Assembly (NCBI GenBank): GCA_024222895.1
Contig: JAAEOR010000798.1
Location: 1 to 33,865 of the forward strand
Origin: Hyphomicrobiales bacterium
Lineage (GTDB): Bacteria > Pseudomonadota > Alphaproteobacteria > Rhizobiales > Kaistiaceae
Reading direction: 5' to 3'
DNA: 33,865 nt
Positions 7,371 through 14,957 of the stretch are shown here, in pieces. The number at the start of each line of letters is the position of its first letter. The first letter of the stretch is position 1. The notes under the pieces were generated by a model that worked only from the letters and a program-made list of their open reading frames with translations, was not told where the DNA came from and ran no database searches. A program made the position numbers and the translations under genes.

Positions 7371-7770
7371 TGACGTGGCGTGGCAAGGGTGCAAGATAGG
7401 GAGTTTTCCCTGCAGGTGTTCGTCCGCGACACGCCGTCCCGGCAAGTGACCGTGCAGTGCCGTTGATGAAGGGCCCTGAACCCGATGCGGTTTCCGGAAC
7501 TCGCCCGGAAGCAGCCGCGCGTCGGGTCCGTTCTCGCGAAGTATTCCCAAAGGGCTTGGCAGCCTGCCGATCAGGCGGCCAGTGTTGCCAGCGCGCACAA
7601 CACCTGTTCTGCCGAGTCGCATGTGTCGGATGCGCCGGCGACCGACGGGCACGGGGACACGTGAGCACCATTATTGACAGTCCACCCAAAACAAGTTTCC
7701 GTGGCTTGGCGCAGGCGGGTTGCGGCATTCGCCGCGATCATGATCGGAGACAGAGCCAAAGGGGGATCGA
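7371..7770. other. Intergenic stretch without a supported gene
   Basis: Several overlapping open frames exist on both strands here, but they are arginine-, proline- and cysteine-rich, show no ribosome-binding sites and no recognisable motif. A TTGACA hexamer at 7671-7676 could be the -35 of a promoter for the small gene at 7771, but no good -10 follows it. I see nothing else. Confidence 0.5.
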
Positions 7771-8037
7771 ATGCCGACCATTGTCGCTCACCACAAAATC
7801 ACCAAGGGCGCGGAGCACTGGCTCAACTCGCCGAAACGCCAGGAATTTTTCGGTGCAATCGGCATCACCAACATCCGAACCTTTGTCGATCCACAGGATC
7901 CGACTCGGGTGGCTCTCATTATGGACGTCCCCGATATGAACGCGATGGCGGAGGCGATGCAGAGCGATGCGGCCGCTGAAGCGATGGAAGCCGACGGGGT
8001 CGTACCGGAGTCTGTGGTCATCCTGGTCGAATCGTAA
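7771..8037 (+). CDS. Small alpha/beta-barrel (ABM-like) protein of unknown function
   Basis: The 88-residue protein begins MPTIVAHHKITKGAEHWL and continues with FRTF-like NIRTFVDPQDPTRVALIMDVPDMNAMAEAMQSDAAAEAMEADGV. This strand-helix-strand-helix layout resembles the small dimeric alpha/beta barrel proteins (antibiotic biosynthesis monooxygenase-like fold) found in alphaproteobacteria and actinobacteria. A strong AAAGGGGGA precedes the ATG. These proteins are usually uncharacterised; a ligand-binding or oxygenase role is only a family-level guess. A remnant of a broken gene begins directly after its stop. Confidence 0.8.
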   Translation: MPTIVAHHKITKGAEHWLNSPKRQEFFGAIGITNIRTFVDPQDPTRVALIMDVPDMNAMAEAMQSDAAAEAMEADGVVPESVVILVES

Positions 8038-8039
8038 AG

Positions 8040-8291
8040 GTGGTCGCCGCCCGGTGCGTGTTGCACACGGGTGTCTGGGTTGTCGCGAGGACGGGTGATG
8101 TCGGCGGGCTGCTGACCGCTGCCGACACGCCCGGTAACGCCATGAAAGCGGTCGACCGGAAACGGGCCTTCGGAGCCGGGATCGGCAAGGCGCTGCCTTA
8201 CCGGCGTCGGCATCCGCTTGGGCCTCAACGGCTGTCGCGATGTCCCGGTTCCGAGGCACCGTCCAGCGATCGGCTACGGCCCGACCAATGA
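8040..8291 (+). pseudogene. Remnant of a repetitive tail-domain protein (first piece)
   Basis: The reading frame from 8067 to about 8200 encodes GVWVVARTGDVGGLLTAADTPGNAMKAVDRKRAFGAGIGKALP. This matches from memory the C-terminal module seen in many bacterial surface or phage-like proteins, of the form GDLLTTSPTPGHAMKA..RAFGAVIGKALRPL..GRGLIPVLVALQ. After IGKAL the frame degenerates into arginine-rich sequence (PYRRRHPLGPQR). No start with a ribosome-binding site and no N-terminal part are present. The missing ending of the module appears in a second piece about 600 bp to the right. The gap from 8292 to 8577 contains no supported gene. Confidence 0.5.
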
Positions 8292-8577
8292 TCTGAGCGC
8301 CGCTGTCAGTGCCTTGGCATCATGACCTTTAGCGACGTCTCCAACAAATCTTTGAATGAGCGGCCCATAGGTCTTTCATATCCGCTTGCGCAACTGCCGG
8401 CCCCCGTCTCAGACGAACATCTGGTCCAGGATGTACGGTATCTACAAGAAGTGGGCATCTGCCTAGCACCGTGGTGCGGCGCCTTACGTGCTTTGGGGTT
8501 CCGCTGACGCGGAACGCCTCGGACGTCTATCGCCGGTGCGGTCCTGAGCATCGGCGTAGTGAGCTGAAGGCGACGAC

Positions 8578-8787
8578 ATGAGCAAACTCTTCGACCTGCG
8601 CCATCCTTTCTTCCTCCCGCTTTGGCGGCGGGCCGCTACGGTCGCGCTCGCCGGAGGGTGGGCGTTGTTCGAACTGGTCACAAACAGTGTCGGCTGGGCC
8701 ATCATGTTCGGAGCTGTGGCGGTCTACTGTGTCTACGAGTTTCTGTCGTTTTTGATCCAGACAATTTCAAGGGCTGAAAACGGTTGA
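8578..8787 (+). CDS. Small inner-membrane protein
   Basis: A 69-residue protein, MSKLFDLRHPFFLPLWRRAATVALAGGWALFELVTNS..., with two predicted membrane helices (about residues 18-36 and 38-60). The N-terminal FDLRHPFFLPLWRR followed by GWALFEL resembles a family of short uncharacterised membrane proteins found in alphaproteobacteria. GAAGGCGACGAC before the ATG gives a moderate ribosome-binding site. No function is known. Confidence 0.75.
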   Translation: MSKLFDLRHPFFLPLWRRAATVALAGGWALFELVTNSVGWAIMFGAVAVYCVYEFLSFLIQTISRAENG

Positions 8788-8802
8788 CACGCACCGAGCC
8801 TC

Positions 8803-8874
8803 CGGCCCGGTGATCGGCAAGGCGCTGGCGAGCGGCCGCGGGATGATCCCGATCCTGGTCGGGTTGCAGTAGGT
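8803..8874 (+). pseudogene. Remnant of a tail-domain protein (second piece)
   Basis: The frame through 8803-8871 reads HRASGPVIGKALASGRGMIPILVGLQ and then stops. This is the usual ending of the module whose beginning is at 8040-8200, and both pieces share IGKAL at the joint. No start codon or upstream part belongs to it. The two pieces together suggest one ancestral gene that has been split and partly duplicated around the small membrane protein gene. Confidence 0.5.
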
Positions 8875-9078
8875 CGCCGGCGGGAGTTCGCGCTGGGGCC
8901 GTCCATCTGCATGGCGACTTGTCCCGGTTACCACGTCTTGACGAATGGTCTGGCAAGGCGTGGGTGGTGCGGATCACGACCACACACCCGCGATGTGACG
9001 TCTTGCGTGCTTCCAGGGCGCTCGTTCAAGTCGATCAGGTCCGAGGATGACGAAGGAGGGGAGACTGAGGCGAGTGAC

Positions 9079-9204
9079 ATGAATCAATGCCCCTCGTGCC
9101 CCCATCTGGCATCACTGCGTCATCGTCTTCAAGCACTGACCATCGACAGGCCGAGTGCCGCGTTGCTCAACGAGATCGACACACGTTTTGCTTCCCTCGT
9201 CTGA
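9079..9204 (+). CDS. Possible 41-residue protein with a CxxC motif
   Basis: The short frame MNQCPSCPHLASLRHRLQALTIDRPSAALLNEIDTRFASLV has a CPSC pair near its N-terminus and an otherwise helical composition. GAGGCGAG lies upstream of the ATG, and the stop is 49 bp before the flavodoxin start, so the two could be co-transcribed. The frame extends upstream without a convincing start. I do not recognise it; it may be chance. Confidence 0.35.
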   Translation: MNQCPSCPHLASLRHRLQALTIDRPSAALLNEIDTRFASLV

Positions 9205-9253
9205 AGCCCCGGAGGGTCCATCCGGTCAGTCGGAACGCCGTGGAGGTGCGTTG

Positions 9254-9739
9254 ATGAGAACCCTTGTTGTCTACTATTCGCTCACCGGCCACACCAAGGG
9301 CCTTGCCGAACGGATCGCCGGCGAGTGCGACGCCGAGATCGAGCGGATCAAGGACGCGAAAGACCGGTCCGGCGCCTGGGCCAGGTTCTCATCCGGCCGG
9401 GAGGCGCTGTTCAATCGTCGTGCGGTGATTGGGCAAACCGAGAAGGATCCTGCCCAATATGATCTGGTCATTCTGGGCACACCTGTTTGGGCCTGGACGA
9501 TGTCAAGTCCCATGCGCACCTACCTCACCCAGAACGCGTCCAGTTTGGACCGGGTCGCGTTTTTCTGCACCGAGGGCGGCGCCGGCGGCGGCCGGGCGTT
9601 CCGGCACATGTCGGATCTCATCAGCAAGCGGCCTGTCGCTACCCTTGAGGTCACTGCAACCGATCTGAAGACCGGCGCCGACAAGGACAAGCTGAAGCAG
9701 TTTGTCAGCGCGATTGCCGGGCTTTCAGATCCCGACTGA
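9254..9739 (+). CDS. Flavodoxin family protein
   Basis: This is an FMN-binding electron carrier or small quinone-reductase-like protein. The 161-residue protein has the phosphate-binding loop VVYYSLTGHTKGLAE at residues 5-19, the second FMN loop in LVILGTPVWAWTMSSPMRTYL and a third in FFCTEGGAGGGRAFRHM. Length and motif order match stand-alone flavodoxins. The ATG at 9254 has TGGAGGTGCG immediately upstream. An earlier ATG at 9155 is in frame but would overlap the small CxxC frame and lacks a ribosome-binding site. Flavodoxins often serve low-iron or low-oxygen metabolism, which fits the FNR-type boxes in this region, but no box directly precedes this gene. Confidence 0.88.
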   Translation: MRTLVVYYSLTGHTKGLAERIAGECDAEIERIKDAKDRSGAWARFSSGREALFNRRAVIGQTEKDPAQYDLVILGTPVWAWTMSSPMRTYLTQNASSLDRVAFFCTEGGAGGGRAFRHMSDLISKRPVATLEVTATDLKTGADKDKLKQFVSAIAGLSDPD

Positions 9740-9804
9740 CCGGAAACGCATGGAGGCGGATCACATCCCGCCGTGACCAACCGCTCCACCAGCCTGGCAG
9801 CATC

Positions 9805-9818
9805 TTGACGTGCGTCAA
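9805..9818. promoter_or_regulatory. FNR/FixK-type box TTGACGTGCGTCAA
   Basis: A perfect TTGA-N6-TCAA palindrome with outer arms TTGAC and GTCAA, the consensus of the FNR/FixK/FnrL group of low-oxygen regulators. It lies about 170 bp before the 2TM gene and 65 bp after the flavodoxin stop. The only downstream target in the right direction is the 2TM/Lnt-like operon. A TCTAAA at 9847-9852 may be part of its -10 element, at a spacing slightly longer than the class II ideal. Confidence 0.6.
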
Positions 9819-9984
9819 TGCAGATCCTCCGGCTCGGCGCACTGTCTCTAAAAGCAAAGGTCAAGTCGCGGATGTCCGCATCGAGCGCGACAAACCCGGG
9901 TGGCGCCCGCAAACGGATGCGCCCGATGGATGATGGACTCACAGTGCATTGATCCTCAGCCCGGCTAGTGAGGAGAAACAGGTA

Positions 9985-10245
9985 ATGGATGACCAAGACG
10001 AAAGGCGAGCGACCGCTGTCAAGCGCGTACAGGCCAAGCGACTCTTCAGGAACCATGTGGCGGTCTATCTGATTGTGAACGCGCTCCTGGCTATTGTTTG
10101 GGCCATGTCCGGAGCAGGCTATTTCTGGCCGATCTGGCCAATTGCGGGGTGGGGCATCGCCTTGGCACTGCATGCGTGGAGCGCTTACTTCGAAAGACCG
10201 ATCTCAGAAGATGACATTCGCCAGGAGATGGAGAGAGGCGACTAG
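9985..10245 (+). CDS. 2TM-domain membrane protein
   Basis: The 86-residue protein has a charged N-terminus (MDDQDERRATAVKRVQAKRLFRNHVAVYLIVN), two membrane helices (about 29-48 and 52-70) and then HAWSAYFERPISEDDIRQEMERGD. The sequence FRNHVAVYLIVNALL..W...G..WFWPIWPIAGWGIALALHAW follows the pattern of the 2TM domain, a short module found alone or fused to regulators. The ATG at 9985 has AGGAGAAACAGGTA upstream. It ends 20 bp before the Lnt-like gene and is likely in the same operon, downstream of the FNR-type box at 9805. Confidence 0.8.
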   Translation: MDDQDERRATAVKRVQAKRLFRNHVAVYLIVNALLAIVWAMSGAGYFWPIWPIAGWGIALALHAWSAYFERPISEDDIRQEMERGD

Positions 10246-10265
10246 CGGCATCCGGTGAGGACGCC

Positions 10266-11786
10266 ATGCCCCATATCATCAAAGGTCGATCCCCGTCCCC
10301 GATAGAGGCATCGGTCCTCTTTCTGCTGGGTTTCGGATTGTTTCTCTTCACCCGTCGCAGCGAGCTTGTTCCGACGATCCAGGTGATGATCGTCGTCGCG
10401 CCGATCTTTATTCTCCGGCTCTCTCGTGTCGTTTCTGTCTGGCACGGAATTGCCGTAACGGTTCTGGGGTTTGTCCTGTCCCTGAATGCCGCGCTTTGGG
10501 GCCTTTTCGACTTCGCCGATCCGCTGTCCGGGCTGGCGTTCGACATCGTGCGCAGCACGCTGCTGGCCCTGCTCTATGCGTTGCCCTACGTGATCGACCG
10601 GCTGCTTTATGAGCGGCTTGGACCCTCGCCTTGGACGGTCTTGACCTTCCCCGTCGCCGTCACTGCCATGCTTTTCCTGTCGTCGCTGGAAGGACCCTTC
10701 GACGGCACGACCGCCAAGACGATCTTTGCCTATGGCGGTGCGGAGATCGGACAGCTTTATGCATTGACCGGACTTTGGGGATTCATCTTCCTCTGGTCGC
10801 TGCCCGCGGCCCTGGTGAACCACGTCTGGGGGCGGGGTTTCGACATTCGGGCAGCGGCCGCCGCCGCGGCAGGGTTCGCAGTGCTGATGGCCGGGATTTA
10901 CGGCTTCGGTGTCTATCGCCTGCGAACGACGGACACCGTTGAGACGGTCCGTGTCGCGGCCATCGTGTTAGTGCCGGAGAACGGCGACGCCGTTCCGATG
11001 GAGCCGTTCTTCTCGGAGAAGCGGGTTCTCCCCTACGAGGAAACCCTGGCGCGAATCGAGCGCCTGACCGCAGACGCTGTCGCCGGCGGCGCCGGGATCG
11101 TTTCGTTCCAGGAACACCTGCTGACCGTCATGGAACCCGACATCGAAAGGGTCCGGACGGATTACCGACGTATCGCGGCGGACAACGCCGTCTGGCTGTC
11201 GGTCACCTATTCCTGGTTCGCCACCAGCGAAGACGAGAAGGGCAACAACGTCCACCTGCTGATCGACGATCAGGGAGAAATCCGCGCCCATTACGACAAG
11301 CGCTATCTCTTGGGTTTCGGCCCGGCTGGCGAAACCCTGGTCTTCAACAAGGGTGCGAGCGTGATCCAGACGATCGACACGCCCCATGGGCGCATCGCGC
11401 TGTCGATCTGCCGCGACATGGCGTTCCCGGCCTTCGCCCGGCAAGCCGGGCAGGCGGGGGCGGACATCATGCTGACGCCGTCCTATGACTTTCCGCGAAG
11501 CACCGGGCCGTCCGATCGGGGCCGATCGGTCGAAAACGGATTCACCAACATCCGCCCGACCTACAACGGCGTTTCGTACGCCGCCGATCCTTATGGCCGC
11601 ATTCTCGCCCGGATGGATAGCGGGGATGGCGGCTCGGGCATCATGTTTGTCGATGTGCCGACCCGCGGCGTGGACACGCTCTATGCACGATGGGGCGACT
11701 GGTTCGGCTGGCTGAACGTCGCCGGCCTTCTGGCGTTCGGCGGCCTGTCCCTGCTGCGGCGCCCTCCAGCGGTGCGCTCTGCTTGA
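10266..11786 (+). CDS. Apolipoprotein N-acyltransferase-like membrane nitrilase
   Basis: The 506-residue protein has an N-terminal membrane part (about six helices within residues 15-220), a nitrilase-fold catalytic domain (about 228-470) and a last membrane helix near 485-500. This layout is that of Lnt, which acylates the N-terminal cysteine of lipoproteins. The catalytic triad is visible as Glu283 (VSFQEHLL), Lys345 (HYDKRYLLGFGPAGE) and Cys382 (LSICRDMAFP). The motif around the cysteine differs from the usual ICYE of housekeeping Lnt, and the membrane part is divergent, so this is probably a paralogue with another acyl donor or acceptor. GTGAGGACGCC precedes the ATG. It follows the 2TM gene closely. 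Confidence 0.82.
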   Translation: MPHIIKGRSPSPIEASVLFLLGFGLFLFTRRSELVPTIQVMIVVAPIFILRLSRVVSVWHGIAVTVLGFVLSLNAALWGLFDFADPLSGLAFDIVRSTLLALLYALPYVIDRLLYERLGPSPWTVLTFPVAVTAMLFLSSLEGPFDGTTAKTIFAYGGAEIGQLYALTGLWGFIFLWSLPAALVNHVWGRGFDIRAAAAAAAGFAVLMAGIYGFGVYRLRTTDTVETVRVAAIVLVPENGDAVPMEPFFSEKRVLPYEETLARIERLTADAVAGGAGIVSFQEHLLTVMEPDIERVRTDYRRIAADNAVWLSVTYSWFATSEDEKGNNVHLLIDDQGEIRAHYDKRYLLGFGPAGETLVFNKGASVIQTIDTPHGRIALSICRDMAFPAFARQAGQAGADIMLTPSYDFPRSTGPSDRGRSVENGFTNIRPTYNGVSYAADPYGRILARMDSGDGGSGIMFVDVPTRGVDTLYARWGDWFGWLNVAGLLAFGGLSLLRRPPAVRSA

Positions 11787-11789
11787 CGT

Positions 11790-12192
11790 CCAGCCGCAGC
11801 GAACGCTTCGCTGACGCCGCATCGCGACCGATGTCAGGCGTGCCGGCGTTTTCAAGGCACAGGCCAGCGCGCCGGGACCGCCACCCCGATACGCCAGCTA
11901 CCGCAAACCTGTCGATCTCCACGGCATTCGCCAACGCAACGACGTCATCTGCCCAGTCCAGGAGCGTGCGACGAGGTTTTGGGTCCGACTTCCTATAACC
12001 AGGCCTGTCGGGTGCAACGATGTGGAGGCCTGGCGAAAAGGGATCGTCGGGAATGAGGCCCCATGAAAGACGCGACCGGGGGAGACCATGAAAAAGAAAA
12101 ATTGGGAAACCATCAACGTCTCCGTACTCCGCATAGGCCGATTGGCGTTTGTCGGGCAATTGGATAGCTGTGTCTATTCGGGGTGGAGCCAT
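11790..12192 (-). pseudogene. Truncated, frameshifted alpha/beta hydrolase
   Basis: From the ATG at 12192 the protein reads MAPPRIDTAIQLPDKRQSAYAEYGDVDGFPIFLFHGLPRSRLSW..., with the oxyanion-hole motif FLFHGLPRSR, then APDRPGYRKSDP and the nucleophile elbow AVAGVSG. There the frame breaks: a run of four G on the minus strand (11884-11887 as CCCC on the plus strand) should have three. Removing one base gives GVSGGGPGALACALKTPARLTSVAM, the expected continuation. The frame then stops matching near 11800, where the Lnt-like gene ends, so more than half of the hydrolase is missing. The frameshift could be a sequencing error, but the truncation cannot. Confidence 0.75.
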
Positions 12193-12384
12193 GACGTTCA
12201 GGATATTGCGAGTTCCCCACCATCCGTCTGCCACAACCGCGTGGAACAATTGGCGACGGTTCTGATGGTTTTGAAGGGGGCGTTCTAAGAGGGCATTGCC
12301 GACGCCGAGCGTCAGCCGGTTGCTAGAGGGCGCGCTCAACTATAAACGCGGGCATAGCTGGCAACGAAACGGCATGATCGCTCA

Positions 12385-12651
12385 CTAGCGCTTTGCGCTC
12401 AGTCGACGCAGAAGATCGTTTTGCTCCTTGAGCAGAACGAGGATCTGGTCGTTTTGCTGTTGCAGGCGGGGCAAGATGGACACAACGAGCCTGGGCGGCG
12501 AGTCCTCGGGCATCGCATCCATCATTCGCCTCATCATCCTTCGCCGCATCGACGCGAAACTGGTTCGTTCCGTCCTGCCCTGAGTCAGAAGTTTGCGCCC
12601 GACAAACAACGTCGCACCGGCGATCACGACGATCAGGGGGAAACGGTTCAT
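12385..12651 (-). CDS. Small membrane-anchored coiled-coil protein
   Basis: The 88-residue protein has an N-terminal membrane helix (NRFPLIVVIAGATLFVG), a basic middle with repeated methionine/arginine (SMRRRMMRRMMDAMPEDSPPRLV) and a C-terminal coiled coil (ILPRLQQQNDQILVLLKEQNDLLRRLSAKR). The methionine at 12651 is preferred over 12666 because it places the helix at the N-terminus. Similar tails occur in short alphaproteobacterial membrane proteins without known function. A perfect FNR-type box lies about 78 bp upstream (12729-12742), and a TAGTCC at 12702-12707 sits near the expected -10 position. Low-oxygen control is therefore likely. Confidence 0.7.
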   Translation of the reverse strand: MNRFPLIVVIAGATLFVGRKLLTQGRTERTSFASMRRRMMRRMMDAMPEDSPPRLVVSILPRLQQQNDQILVLLKEQNDLLRRLSAKR

Positions 12652-12728
12652 TGACGCCCATCCCATCTATTGCTGTTCCGCGACCCGCTAATGCAACGCT
12701 AGGACTAAGGGCCGCCGTCAGATTGTCA

Positions 12729-12742
12729 TTGATGTTGGTCAA
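12729..12742. promoter_or_regulatory. FNR/FixK-type box TTGATGTTGGTCAA
   Basis: A perfect TTGA-N6-TCAA palindrome between the leftward coiled-coil membrane gene and the rightward ECF sigma gene. Its centre is about 40 bp upstream of a start point inferred from the TAGTCC hexamer on the minus strand, which favours control of the membrane protein gene. It could also affect the sigma gene, whose ATG is about 130 bp away. Confidence 0.6.
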
Positions 12743-12870
12743 TCCGCCGCAGAGCTGGTCGAATGCGGAGCCCTGCTCAGACGCCCGCGAGGTATCTTCA
12801 AGCCGTGATAAGGGCTTGATATCGGCAAGCCCCAACCCACCTTCTGGCAATGTTGGCCAGGAGCACTACA

Positions 12871-13545
12871 ATGAGAAGAGCAGCTGATCCGTTTCAGCGA
12901 CTGTACGACCAGAACCATCAGTGGGTTTGTCAGCTGCTTGCCCGGATCGCTGGGCCGCAAGAAGCGGAAGACCTTGCTCAAGTTGTATTCGCTAAAGCGG
13001 CGCGAGCCTTGCCCAAATTCCGCGGCGCCGCGCAGGCGTCGACTTGGCTTTACAGAATTGCAGTGCACGTTGCTTCCGATTGGCTCCGTAGCCGGTCAGC
13101 GAAAGAGGCCAAAGCTACGATCGAATTATCTGAGGTACTTTCCAGCGATGCGAGCGAACCATACGCGATCTCGGCCTCGCAGGCGACTGCTGCATCGCCT
13201 GAGTTAGACCTGATCCGTAAGGAAATGCGTGAATGCATCCGCGGAGTCATCGGACAGCTCCCTGAGAAACAAAGGACCGTTCTGATGCTGGGGGAGCTTG
13301 CTGGCTTTGCTGACGATGAAGTCGCCCAGACCCTCGGGATAAGCCGAGCCAATGCCAAGGTGAGGCTGCACCGCGCACGGGCACAGCTGAGAGAGAAGCT
13401 ACAGGTGCGCTGCGACTTCTCCCGCGACGAGGACAATGAATTCGTGTGCGAGCCGAAACCAACCGCTTTCTGCACTTCTTCAAATGACTCAAGCTACTCC
13501 CGCACGACCAAGGCCGATGACCGACTCGGCAGCTCAGCCTTGTAA
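12871..13545 (+). CDS. ECF-type RNA polymerase sigma factor
   Basis: The 224-residue protein has sigma region 2 at about residues 8-75 (LYDQNHQWVCQLLARIAGPQEAEDLAQVVFAKAARALPKFRG, then STWLYRIAVHVASDWLRSR) and region 4 at about 128-180 (LPEKQRTVLMLGELAGFADDEVAQTLGISRANAKVRLHRARAQLREKL). A cysteine-containing tail follows (RCDFSRDEDNEFVCEPKPTAFC), seen in some ECF groups and possibly metal-binding. The ATG at 12871 has CAGGAGC 7 nt upstream, better than the ATG at 12850. No anti-sigma gene with a typical zinc-binding domain is next to it; the following gene encodes a DUF2852 membrane protein. An FNR-type box lies 130 bp upstream. Confidence 0.9.
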   Translation: MRRAADPFQRLYDQNHQWVCQLLARIAGPQEAEDLAQVVFAKAARALPKFRGAAQASTWLYRIAVHVASDWLRSRSAKEAKATIELSEVLSSDASEPYAISASQATAASPELDLIRKEMRECIRGVIGQLPEKQRTVLMLGELAGFADDEVAQTLGISRANAKVRLHRARAQLREKLQVRCDFSRDEDNEFVCEPKPTAFCTSSNDSSYSRTTKADDRLGSSAL

Positions 13546-13712
13546 CTTTCTTCAATCCGTCTCCGTCTAAGCTTTCAGGTGAGCAGCTGCGCGCTGAATG
13601 AAATGCGCGCGGGGCCACTTGCCCGCATCATGATCGCGCGCTGCGAGGTCTTGATGGTCGTGGTCGCGCGCTCCGGCAAGATCTGCCGAGCGCCAAACGA
13701 TGAATGGGACCA

Positions 13713-14111
13713 ATGACGTCCTTCGCTGAAAGACACCAAAAACTGCCAACTCCGTTGTGGATTGCTTTGGCGGTCATCGGATTGATGTTCTGGTGGCCGC
13801 TCGGGCTTGCGGTCTTGGCCTATCTCGTATGGAGCGGAAGAATGATATGTTGTGGATTTGGCAGCAGTCGCTGGAACGATACTGCCGCTGACGTGAACAA
13901 GGGCCAGGACTGGCGGCCGCAGTCAGGAACGAGCGGCAATCGAGCATTCGACGAATATCGGGTCGAGACCCTGCGCCGCCTGGAAGAAGAGCACCAAGCG
14001 TTCCAGGATTTCCTTGGCCAGCTTCACGCCGCCAAGGACAAGGCTGAGTTCGACCGGTTCATGGCCGAACGTTCGAACCGCACTCAGCCAGAGTCGCAGG
14101 CGCAATCTTGA
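13713..14111 (+). CDS. DUF2852 family membrane protein
   Basis: The 132-residue protein has a hydrophobic N-terminal part (WIALAVIGLMFWWPLGLAVLAYLVWSGRM) and a polar C-terminal helix region (NRAFDEYRVETLRRLEEEHQAFQDFLGQLHAAKDKAEFDRFMAERSNR). The combination of FWPLGLAVLAY with AFDEYR-x-x-TL-x-RLEEE and AKDKxEFDRFMAER is the pattern of DUF2852, a family restricted largely to alphaproteobacteria. Function is unknown. Three in-frame or nearby ATG codons (13700-13713) make the exact start uncertain; 13713 places the membrane region near the N-terminus. It is on the same strand as the sigma gene, 167 bp downstream. Confidence 0.82.
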   Translation: MTSFAERHQKLPTPLWIALAVIGLMFWWPLGLAVLAYLVWSGRMICCGFGSSRWNDTAADVNKGQDWRPQSGTSGNRAFDEYRVETLRRLEEEHQAFQDFLGQLHAAKDKAEFDRFMAERSNRTQPESQAQS

Positions 14112-14543
14112 TGATCCAACCTTGTGCGGGCTGGCTCAGGCTCGCGCTGGGCCAACTCCACGCGGCCAATTGATGCTGATCAATACAGGATCGGCCTGGA
14201 ACTGGTCAGGTGCGCTTGTCTCGTTTCGGAGGAACGGAGGAACGTTACGTCATGCTGCAGAGACTCTCAGCCTGGCCATACGGGAGATGGTCATGGCACT
14301 CTCGTTCATTCTCCGCGGCTTCGATGCGGGCGCGCTGACTGGCCACCGTTCCGCCGCCTGATCCGGGCCACTGCTGGTCTGCCACGCGAGCAAAGCTGCG
14401 GTGTTTGAGTTTCTTGTGGAAGGCAGGCACCTGATAGCGACCGCCATGGGCTGATTGTGTCGAAAAGCCCGCCAGCCCTGCATCAGCACATTAAGGTACA
14501 TGTCCATGTTTTGCTCAATCAGAGCAGAAACAATCAACGCCGA
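14112..14543. other. Gene-free stretch containing an orphan FNR-type box
   Basis: No convincing gene is visible in these 430 bp between the DUF2852 gene and the convergent membrane operon. Short frames on both strands have no family resemblance. A GGAGGAACG sequence before an ATG at 14252 could start a 27-residue peptide. The presence of a perfect FNR-type box at 14170-14183 suggests a short transcript, perhaps a small RNA or a small peptide, reading rightward. Confidence 0.4.
14170..14183. promoter_or_regulatory. FNR/FixK-type box TTGATGCTGATCAA
   Basis: A perfect TTGA-N6-TCAA palindrome with arms that extend to TTGAT and ATCAA, the full FNR consensus. Neither flanking gene starts from it: the DUF2852 gene ends at 14111 on the plus strand and the next genes end at 14544 on the minus strand. 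The target is unknown and may be an unannotated transcript in the gap. Confidence 0.55.
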
Positions 14544-14957
14544 TCACCCTGGTCGGCTGAATGCCGACAGAAGCGAGACGGCTCCAATGACGAACAACAC
14601 AACGACCCACGCCCACCAGGCCGCTTGCCAGGTGGCCAAGCCAATGGCCAGGAAGATGATCCCAAAGACGGTGCTGAAACCCCATTTCGCCCGGTAGGCC
14701 GGAACCTGAAGGCGGATCACAGCCGCCAGCAACGCCAGGACGCCGGCTCCGGTCCAGAACACGCCCCATCCATCCCACCAGTGCCAGGCGTCGGCCCAGC
14801 CGGCATTCTCTGTCAGGAGAATCAGAGCGCCCCAAATGAAGGCCAATCCCCACCAGACAGCATCCACCCGGTCCATGAGAAACCGGTTGAAACCATCACC
14901 ATTGGTGTCGGGCTGTGGGCTGAATTCGGTCTGCGATGATTCACGCATAGCTCTCAC
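14544..14957 (-). CDS. Membrane protein, 2TM-like, second gene of a two-gene operon
   Basis: The 137-residue protein has a polar N-terminus and four hydrophobic segments (about 34-52, 62-82, 92-110 and 113-132) rich in tryptophan (WADAWHWWDGWGVFWTGAGV; ATWQAAWWAWVVVLFV). The GTG at 14957 overlaps the stop of the upstream gene as GTGA, which indicates translational coupling; an ATG at 14948 is an alternative. Part of the sequence (WHWWDGWGVFWTGAGVLALLAAVIRL) resembles 2TM-type domains, but no function can be assigned. Confidence 0.7.
   Translation of the reverse strand: MRAMRESSQTEFSPQPDTNGDGFNRFLMDRVDAVWWGLAFIWGALILLTENAGWADAWHWWDGWGVFWTGAGVLALLAAVIRLQVPAYRAKWGFSTVFGIIFLAIGLATWQAAWWAWVVVLFVIGAVSLLSAFSRPG

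Noticed and set aside
7457-7939. Open frames before the ABM-like gene
   Set aside because: They overlap the supported gene at 7771, with Arg/Cys-rich composition and no ribosome-binding site.
8306-8551. Overlapping small frames on both strands (8322-8507 plus, 8306-8551 minus)
   Set aside because: Neither has a convincing start, family resemblance or context.
10968-11855. Long minus-strand frame opposite the Lnt-like gene
   Set aside because: It is the mirror of a GC-rich coding sequence; only its first few codons (from about 11855) belong to the hydrolase remnant.
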